Source of the DNA: Caenispirillum salinarum AK4
Lineage (GTDB): Bacteria > Pseudomonadota > Alphaproteobacteria > Rhodospirillales > Rhodospirillaceae
Assembly (NCBI RefSeq): GCF_000315795.1
Contig: NZ_ANHY01000018.1
Location: forward strand, 17,810-81,809
DNA: 64,000 bases
Direction: 5' to 3'
Within the stretch, counting starts at the first letter, position 1. Every line of letters begins with the position of its first letter. This document shows, one piece after another, positions 58,808 to 64,000 of the stretch. Below the pieces are notes generated by a model. That model was not told where the DNA came from and searched no databases. It saw nothing but the letters and a program-made list of their open reading frames with translations. The translations under genes and the position numbers were made by a program.

Positions 58808-59548
58808 ATGCGGCGTTTGCTCGGATTTTGTTCCTTAGGATTTGTTGCAGCTCTTGCGATATACTTGGCCTCGCCGCTTAATACTGGCGCCAAAGATCGT
58901 GTGCGAAATTTGGCTGCAATGGTCTTAACCGGAATCGGCACAACCCTAGGCGCTGCGGTTTTCCTTCATCGTGAGCTTACGCGCTGGGCGCTTGCTGAAG
59001 GGCTTCTAAAGCGTGAGGCACGGCTAGATCGGCTTACGCAACTCGCGAACCGGACGGCGCTTGAAGAGGCACTGGAACAGGAGATTGCAGCCGCTGTCCG
59101 GTATTCGCGCCGTTTCGGAGTGGTATTCATCGACCTAGACGGGCTGAAGGAGGCGAATGATAGCTTTGGGCATGACGCCGGCGACAGACTTCTGATTGAG
59201 GCCGGGCTACGTCTTAAAAGGGCACTCCGGAAAGAGGATGTTGCCGCCCGACTCTCCGGCGATGAATTCGCTATCATCACCAAGGAAGTGAGAACACCGG
59301 AAGATGCCGTCAGCGTCGGCCGCCGAATTGCAGCGGCACTTGGGCAGCCATTTCAGGACAGAGTTCAGGTGCTGCCGATGTCCGCGAGTGTCGGCGTAGC
59401 GGTCTTTCCCATTCACGGCAGAACGGCGTTCGGCCTCCTAAAAGCCGCCGACCGTGCAATGTACAGTGCAAAAGCTGCCGGAGGAAACAGCTACTCGATT
59501 GCACATGTATCGGCTCTACCGGAAGCCGGACACGCAAAACGAGCCTAG
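58808..59548 (+). CDS. Membrane-bound diguanylate cyclase (GGDEF)
   Basis: The 246-aa protein has two N-terminal hydrophobic segments (LLGFCSLGFVAALAIYLASP, and about residues 35-55). A GGDEF domain follows: DRLTQLANRTALEEAL, VVFIDLDGLKEANDSFGHDAGD and ARLSGDEFAIITKE. The active-site motif is SGDEF, a variant that can be active in related cyclases. I see no complete RxxD inhibitory site upstream of it. AGAAGG lies just upstream of the ATG at 58808; a GTG two codons earlier is possible. Confidence 0.88.
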   Translation: MRRLLGFCSLGFVAALAIYLASPLNTGAKDRVRNLAAMVLTGIGTTLGAAVFLHRELTRWALAEGLLKREARLDRLTQLANRTALEEALEQEIAAAVRYSRRFGVVFIDLDGLKEANDSFGHDAGDRLLIEAGLRLKRALRKEDVAARLSGDEFAIITKEVRTPEDAVSVGRRIAAALGQPFQDRVQVLPMSASVGVAVFPIHGRTAFGLLKAADRAMYSAKAAGGNSYSIAHVSALPEAGHAKRA

Positions 59549-59668
59549 CGCGGATGTAGCGTATATACCCCCACCCGGAACCGCGCCTCCGTGAAGGCCC
59601 GCTAAGTCGGCCGGTCGTTTTGGCCGCTTCAGGCGGAAGGTCTGTATCTAGCGCCTCAGGAGTGTGCT

Positions 59669-59698
59669 AATGCCAAACTAATAAAAATCTTTGGCGTT
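59669..59698. promoter_or_regulatory. Inverted repeat upstream of the second XRE-PAS gene
   Basis: AATGCCAAA and TTTGGCGTT (8 of 9 positions complementary) flank a 12-base AT-rich spacer (CTAATAAAAATC), 22 bases before the ATG. It may be the autoregulatory operator of copy B. Confidence 0.45.
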
Positions 59699-59720
59699 CC
59701 GTTATTGCGAAAGAGAAACG

Positions 59721-60335
59721 ATGAATATCCGCAGCGGCGTGCAAGTTGCTATACTGCGACAAAGTATAGGGCTTTCTCAGGAACGGATGGCTGAGTTCGT
59801 CGGCGTGAACCAATCGACGGTCTCAAGGTGGGAAGCAGGACTTACCTCGCCAAGCCAACAGCAGTGGTCCCGGATACTTGAGTTGTCCGGAGCAAGAAAC
59901 AATTCGCATGATCTAAAGCTCGGATTCCTTGCATCCCGCTGTCCTGGCCCGGCCTCGCTATGCACGTTAGATTTTAGGATCATCGAAGCGTCACATGCGC
60001 TGTCTGAGGTTATGAATATTGAAAGAAGCAAATTAATAGGTATGAATGCGCGAAACTTGTTCACGGATGATCTTGAACATGCTTATCAAAAGGTCTGCCA
60101 TCGTGGCATCCTTGATAAGGATATACTTGGAGTAGAACTTTCTGGAAGTGTAAAACTATTTAACGGCGAAACTGTAGGACACCAGTCGTCATGGACAGTC
60201 ACATACCTTTCAGATAAGACACCCATTATACTTTGGCAGGGCATCGTAACCACAAGAAATCCCGTCGATCAACAAGCTTCCGTTAAGATCGTTTCGCGGA
60301 GTGACTATGTTATTCATGTGCCAAGAAAGACTTGA
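59721..60335 (+). CDS. XRE-type HTH regulator with a PAS-like C-terminal domain (copy B)
   Basis: The 204-aa protein is a full-length paralogue of copy A. The HTH reads LRQSIGLSQERMAEFVGVNQ, then STVSRWEAGLTSPS. The second domain aligns closely: RCPGPASLCTLDFRIIEASH, GMNARNLFTDDLEHAYQKV, DILGVELSGSVKLFNGETVG, SSWTVTYLSDKTPIILWQG. The shared CPG-x-A-x-LCTLD and WTV-x-YLSD-x-TP blocks look family-defining. A C-terminal tail of 30 residues is extra. It is the AT-richest gene here. A GGCGG-AAA-CCGCC-TTTT terminator follows. Confidence 0.85.
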   Translation: MNIRSGVQVAILRQSIGLSQERMAEFVGVNQSTVSRWEAGLTSPSQQQWSRILELSGARNNSHDLKLGFLASRCPGPASLCTLDFRIIEASHALSEVMNIERSKLIGMNARNLFTDDLEHAYQKVCHRGILDKDILGVELSGSVKLFNGETVGHQSSWTVTYLSDKTPIILWQGIVTTRNPVDQQASVKIVSRSDYVIHVPRKT

Positions 60336-60368
60336 ACGCCCGCCACTTTTTTGCCTGGGGATCTTAGC

Positions 60369-60385
60369 GGCGGAAACCGCCTTTT
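60369..60385 (+). terminator. Intrinsic terminator after XRE-PAS copy B
   Basis: GGCGG-AAA-CCGCC followed by TTTTCT forms a short, strong hairpin with a T-run, 34 bases after the stop. Confidence 0.6.
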
Positions 60386-60520
60386 CTGCTCCGGCCCGAA
60401 TGGTCCGAGCGTCACGGAACACGGGGGGCGGAGTGTCCGGCATCAGCGCCTATGGGACAAACTGAGGGGCCTTGGGAAAGGAGGATTTCTGGCTCATCGT
60501 AGTGACCGAAGGGAACGCAG

Positions 60521-60895
60521 ATGAGGCAGAAATCCATGGCGCCGAAGGACCCTGCTGAGAAGGCGGTGCGCGACATTCGCCGCAGGACGCGCAAGCAGTA
60601 TTCCGCCGAGGAGAAGATCCGGATCGTGCTCGAAGGCCTGCGTGGCGAGGAGAGCATCGCTCACCTGTGCCGCCGCGAAGGCATCGCCGAGAGCCTGTAC
60701 TATAGCTGGTCGAAGGAGTTCCTGGAGGCCGGCAAGAAGCGGCTGTCCGGCGACACCGCCCGCCAGGCCACGACCGACGAGGTGAAGGATCTGCGCCGGG
60801 AAATGCGGGACCTGAAGGAACTGGTCGCCGACCTCTCCGTCGAGAACCGGCTGCTTAAAAAAAGCATGACCGGGGCTGGGGGAGACGGCGCATGA
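60521..60895 (+). CDS. IS3 family transposase OrfA (element A)
   Basis: The 124-aa protein has the HTH of IS3 OrfA (TRKQYSAEEKIRIVLEGLRGE, LCRREGIAESLYYSWSKEFLEAGKKR) and a C-terminal leucine-zipper-like coil (VKDLRREMRDLKELVADLSV, then ENRLLKKS). An A7-G run at 60857-60864 near the end fits the -1 slippage site used to make OrfAB. OrfB lies in the -1 frame and overlaps by four bases. Confidence 0.9.
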   Translation: MRQKSMAPKDPAEKAVRDIRRRTRKQYSAEEKIRIVLEGLRGEESIAHLCRREGIAESLYYSWSKEFLEAGKKRLSGDTARQATTDEVKDLRREMRDLKELVADLSVENRLLKKSMTGAGGDGA

Positions 60896-61493
60896 GGTAT
60901 CCCGCTTCCGAAAAACTAGAAATCATCCGGCTGGTCGAGCAGTCGCACCTGCCGGTGCGCCGCACCCTGGACAAGCTCGGCATCCCGACGACCACGTTCT
61001 ACCGCTGGTATGATCGTTACCAGCGGCTCGGCACCGCCGGCCTGCGGGACCGCACCAGCGGCCCGGGCCGGGTGTGGAACCGCATTCCCGACGCCGTGCG
61101 GCAGGACATCGTCGCTCTCGCCCTGGAGCGTCCCGAGCTGTCGCCGCGGGAACTGGCGATGACCTTCACCGACACCAGGCGCTACTTCGTCTCCGAGGCT
61201 TCCGTCTACCGCCTGCTCAAGGCTCATGACCTGATCACCAGCCCGGCGTTCGTGGTCATCAAGGCGGCGGACGCCTTCAAGGACCAGACGACGCGGCCCA
61301 ACCAGCTCTGGCAGACCGACTTCACCTATCTCAAGGTGATCGGCTGGGGTTGGTTCTATCTCTCGACGATCCTCGACGACTTCTCGCGCTACATCATTGC
61401 CTGGAAGCTCTGCACGACGATGAAGGCCGACGACGTCACCGACACGCTGAAGCTGGCCCTTGCCGCCTCAGGGTGCGACACCGCCAGGATCGT
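60892..61493 (+). pseudogene. IS3 family transposase OrfB (element A), truncated
   Basis: The frame encodes an HTH_21-like start (RYPASEKLEIIRLVEQSHLP, then RRTLDKLGIPTTTFYRWYDR) and the beginning of the rve integrase core (PNQLWQTDFTYLKVIGWGWFY with the first catalytic Asp, ILDDFSRYIIAWKLC). It stops at about residue 200, where element B begins. The second Asp and the Glu of the DDE triad are missing, so it is inactive. Confidence 0.88.
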
Positions 61494-61561
61494 CAGAGGT
61501 GGCCCCAGGAATCCGGACAGGATGCTAAGCTGGTCCGCGACTGTCTGAAGGACCTGGATTG

Positions 61562-61849
61562 ATGGGGAAAGTGACGAGGAAGCGCTACTCGGCCGAGTTC
61601 AAGGCGAAAGTGGCGCTGGAGGCTATCAAGGGGGAGCTGACGCTGGCGGAATTGGCCGCCAAGCTCGGCATCCACCAGACGATGATCGCAGCCTGGAAGC
61701 GGCAGGCGATCGAGGGGATGGCGGCGACGTTCAACGGCAAAGCGGAGGTCGCGGGCGCAGCCAGCGAGGCCGAAGTGGCGAAGCTGCACGCCAAGATCGG
61801 GCAGTTGGTTGTGGAACGCGATTTTTTAGCCAAGGCCTTCGGTCGATGA
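61562..61849 (+). CDS. IS3 family transposase OrfA (element B)
   Basis: The 95-aa protein has the OrfA HTH (RKRYSAEFKAKVALEAIKGE, LAAKLGIHQTMIAAWKRQAIEGM) and a C-terminal coil (VAKLHAKIGQLVVERDFLAKA). The heptamer T-TTT-TTA at 61822-61828 near the end is a textbook X-XXY-YYZ -1 slippery site, and orfB lies in the -1 frame. A TTG precedes the chosen ATG at 61562. Confidence 0.92.
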   Translation: MGKVTRKRYSAEFKAKVALEAIKGELTLAELAAKLGIHQTMIAAWKRQAIEGMAATFNGKAEVAGAASEAEVAKLHAKIGQLVVERDFLAKAFGR

Positions 61850-62739
61850 GCGTCGAGCGAAGGCGGCAGATGATCGAGCTCGACCACCCGGTCCTGTCGA
61901 TCACCCGACAATGCGCCCTGGTGTCGATCAGCCGGTCGTCGTTCTACTACAGCCCAACGGGCGAGAACCCGCTGAACCTGATGCTGATGCGGATGATCGA
62001 CGAAGCCTTCCTAGAGTGTCCGTTCTACGGCGCCCGCCAGATGGCCCGGCACCTGCGCCGCCAGGGCTACGTGGTTGGACGCAAGCGCGTGTCGCGGCTG
62101 ATGGCGAAGATGGGCTTGTCGCCGATCTACCAGAAGCCGCGGACGAGCGCGCCGCATCCGCAGCACCCGATCTACAAGTACCTGCTCCGGGGTCTGGCGA
62201 TCACGCGGCCGAACCAGGTCTGGTGCGCCGACATCACCTACATCCCGATGCGGCGCGGCTTCCTGTATCTGGTGGCGATCATGGACTGGGCCACCAGGAA
62301 GGTGCTGTCGTGGCGGCTCTCCAACACGATGGAGGCGGATTTCTGCATCGAGGTCCTGGAGGAGGCCCTGGCGCGCTTCGGTCCACCGGAGATCTTCAAC
62401 ACCGACCAGGGCAGCCAGTTCACCAGCCCGCGCTTCACCGACATCCTGAAGGACAGCGACGTGCGCATCAGCATGGACGGCCGCGGGCGCTGGATGGACA
62501 ACGTCTTCATCGAGCGTCTCTGGCGGTCGATGAAGTACGAATGCGTCTATCTCCACGCCTTCGAGACCGGCTCCGAGTTGCGGGCCGGGTTGGAGCGCTG
62601 GATTTCCTACTACAACACCCGGAGGCCCCACTCGGGGCTTCGTGGACAAACGCCCGACGAGGCGTATCATCGCGCCGCACCAACACCGTCTCCGGGGCGC
62701 GCCCCGGAGACGGTGTTGGAAACGGCCCTGGCGGCATGA
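61846..62739 (+). CDS. IS3 family transposase OrfB (element B)
   Basis: The 297-aa protein has HTH_21 (FYGARQMARHLRRQGYVVGR) and a complete rve core: first Asp in NQVWCADITYIPMRRGFLYL, second Asp in IFNTDQGSQFTSPRF, and Glu in VFIERLWRSMKYECVYL, giving the full DDE triad. The C-terminal WISYYNTRRPHSGLRGQTPDEAY motif is typical. A start overlapping the orfA stop (ATGA) and the frameshift heptamer both allow expression. It looks intact. Confidence 0.93.
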   Translation: MSVERRRQMIELDHPVLSITRQCALVSISRSSFYYSPTGENPLNLMLMRMIDEAFLECPFYGARQMARHLRRQGYVVGRKRVSRLMAKMGLSPIYQKPRTSAPHPQHPIYKYLLRGLAITRPNQVWCADITYIPMRRGFLYLVAIMDWATRKVLSWRLSNTMEADFCIEVLEEALARFGPPEIFNTDQGSQFTSPRFTDILKDSDVRISMDGRGRWMDNVFIERLWRSMKYECVYLHAFETGSELRAGLERWISYYNTRRPHSGLRGQTPDEAYHRAAPTPSPGRAPETVLETALAA

Positions 62740-62801
62740 TCATGAACCGGGACTAGCTTAGCTCGGCCGCCAAACTGTCCAAACATCCGGGGCCACCTCT
62801 G

Positions 62802-63295
62802 TTTTTTTTATATTCCTCCAGTTCGGCCTCGTTCTGAGCACGGTGACGGGGGCGCGCCGAAATCTTGCGAAAGCCGAGGGCCCGGAGTTCGCGGCCGACC
62901 GTCGTCTCGTCCATTGAGACGCCGAACTCCTCAAACAGCCACTGCGCAAGATCCTTGAGCCGCCACCGGACGACGCCGTGGACGGACGGGATCGGACCGT
63001 GCTCCACCATCTCCTTGAGAGCCCGACGCTGTGCCGTGTCGAGCTTTGGCGTCGCCCCCGGCGCCTTTCGGTCGATCAGCCCCTCCGGGCCTTCCGCGTT
63101 GAACCGCAGAACCCAGTCTCGCACGATCTGAAGGCCGACCCCGCCAAGCCTGGCCGCCATGCTCCGACTGCCGCCGTCATAGATCGACGCCAACGCCAGC
63201 AACCGGCGTGTCTGGTTCGCATTGCTCGATGCCTTCGCAAGGCGTCGTAGCGTCGAGCCGTCGAAGTCGCCGCGCAACGGGACTGGAGCCGCCAT
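62802..63295 (-). pseudogene. IS630 family transposase, N-terminal part only
   Basis: The minus-strand frame starts MAAPVPLRGDFDGSTLRRLA and has the winged HTH of IS630 proteins (SMAARLGGVGLQIVRDWVLR, then FNAEGPEGLIDRKAPG; DETTVGRELRALGFRKISAR). It is cut after EAELEEYKKN, where the right end of element B begins. The DDE catalytic domain is missing. A short nonsense tail reads into element B. Confidence 0.85.
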
Positions 63296-63757
63296 GACAA
63301 ACCTCCCATCGGTGTGCCATGGGAATCACGTCAGGCCCAATTGGTTCCTTAATGAGTCAGCCTCAGCGCCGCTTGGTATTAGAGGTTCTCGAGCGCCAAC
63401 CGGTCGATAGAGCTGTAAAGCTCCGTTGCGCTTCGCCACATCATGTAGACTTCTCAGGAATCCTGGCAAGCGGCAATAGCATCTTTTGCTGCGCCGCTTC
63501 TGAATTCGCAACCTAAGTTTGTCGGCACACGCTCCGTACAACGCTTCAGACGACCGACAGAGGCGAATGCACCAGCCACCGCTTTTGGTAGCCGCCTCCT
63601 TTCCTCACTACAAACATTTCGATCGTCTCGACCACCTCATGCACAAGACGATGCTTACGCAACACCTCACGCAAACGCACAATCCCTTCTTTACAGTGGC
63701 TTACGGGAGCTCCTGCGCCTCAGAAACGGGCGAAATATAGGGTTACATTTTCCAGTA
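63296..63757. other. Non-coding or decayed stretch, nothing recognised
   Basis: Only short frames occur here, none with a recognisable domain or a good Shine-Dalgarno. I could not find the IS630 terminal repeat with confidence. Confidence 0.4.
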
Positions 63758-63845
63758 CCCCGAGCATTTGGCAGGATCACCCCGAACGTCTGGCACGATA
63801 ACCCCGACGGATTGGCAGGATTGCCCCGAAGAATTGGCAGGATAA
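63758..63845. repeat. Tandem array of four 22-bp repeats
   Basis: Four consecutive 22-base units share CCCCGA-4 bases-(T/C)TGGCA(G/C)GAT-2 bases, at 63758-63779, 63780-63801, 63802-63823 and 63824-63845. A decayed fifth start (TCTCGG) follows. The period of 22 bases is about two helical turns, so a protein could bind each unit on the same DNA face. An end of an IS21-like or other transposon, or plasmid-type iterons, are the main options. Confidence 0.75.
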
Positions 63846-64000
63846 TCTCGGCAAACCATTGAATTATCACGGGAATTTCGCCTGTGAATATATAGAATCT
63901 TACGAACATAGAGAATCCACCGCTTCGCGGGCTTCGCGATCGATGCTGAAGATGCCCGGTAAGCGTCCGGCCGTCACCCAGGATCGGTCAGGGTGATGCA
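63846..64000. other. Window edge with an AT-rich stretch after the repeats
   Basis: An AT-rich segment (63855-63915) is followed by GC-rich sequence up to the window end. It could be the promoter region of a gene beyond the edge. An ATG near 63942 opens a frame that stops within 20 codons, so no gene is called. Confidence 0.3.

Larger units (their letters stand above)
60434..61493 (+). mobile_element. IS3 family element A, right part missing
   Basis: A two-gene IS3 element with orfA and orfB occupies this stretch. A TGTCCGGCATCAGCGCC-type start at about 60,434 is a plausible left end. The right end is gone: element B begins inside orfB at 61,494. The left boundary is approximate. Confidence 0.65.
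61494..62801 (+). mobile_element. IS3 family element B, complete
   Basis: The ends are imperfect inverted repeats: CAGAGGTGGCCCC at 61494 on the plus strand and the same sequence on the minus strand ending at 62801; inner parts also match in GGACAG. It contains orfA and orfB with a frameshift site. The flanks (CGT on the left, TTT on the right) show no target duplication. The left flank is in element A and the right flank in an IS630 gene, so a deletion or recombination followed insertion. Confidence 0.85.

Noticed and set aside
63758..63845. CRISPR array
   Set aside because: The 22-bp units are contiguous with no spacers of normal length, and no cas genes are present.
63691..63909. Minus-strand frame of 72 codons across the 22-bp repeats
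   Set aside because: Its sequence is just the translation of the tandem repeats; there is no Shine-Dalgarno.

Overview
The window is GC-rich DNA from an alphaproteobacterium, most likely of a Rhodospirillales-type lineage. The basis is a MucR/Ros zinc-finger regulator, the ornithine-lipid pair olsB-olsA, the miaB-phoH-ybeY-corC-lnt gene order, and a short XRE regulator directly upstream of metK. No species can be named from the sequence alone.

Positions 1 to about 35,000 look like ordinary chromosome. In order this part holds: the end of a glutamine amidotransferase gene; a sensor kinase whose H-box histidine is an aspartate; lepA; marC; a decayed vapBC toxin-antitoxin pair plus a second antitoxin tail; a RutE-like nitroreductase; a VanX-type dipeptidase; tsaB-rimI; a TusA-like protein; mucR; fur; olsBA; miaB-phoH-ybeY-corC-lnt; an XRE regulator; metK; trmB; a small lipoprotein; yjdM; two unknown proteins; mscL; fumC; nadA-nadB-nadC; a DoxX protein; a lone ribbon-helix-helix antitoxin; a YbiA-like protein and an alpha/beta hydrolase; a glycosyltransferase; dcd; and the minus-strand operon thyA-folA-dut.

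At 35,021-35,070 lies the 3' half of a tRNA-Lys(CUU) gene with its terminator on the chromosomal side but no 5' half. This is the scar left when an element integrates into a tRNA gene. Everything to the right (35,071 to the window end) reads as a genomic island whose other end, with the restored tRNA, would lie beyond 64,000. The island starts with an IS5-type transposase remnant. It then carries a CoA-thioester catabolic cluster: two acyl-CoA ligases, four crotonase-fold proteins, a thiolase, a 3-hydroxyacyl-CoA dehydrogenase, an SDR, a TRAP transporter and an IclR regulator with two matching operator-like sites. AzlCD and a TRAP permease fragment follow. At about 50,940 this fragment is fused to the 3' end of an unrelated gene that sits next to a CesT-type type III secretion chaperone.

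From about 52.7 to 60.4 kb there is a lower-GC signalling block. Two paralogous XRE-HTH proteins with the same PAS-like C-terminal domain flank a chemoreceptor, a PAS-GGDEF-EAL protein, a small protein with a faint NepR-like end, and a membrane diguanylate cyclase. The right end (60.4-64 kb) is an insertion-sequence scrapyard: a truncated IS3 element, a complete IS3 element with a -1 frameshift heptamer, a truncated IS630 element, and a tandem array of 22-bp repeats.

The best candidates for something undescribed are the twin XRE-PAS regulators around the chemotaxis/c-di-GMP block, and the orphan type III chaperone beside a truncated possible effector.
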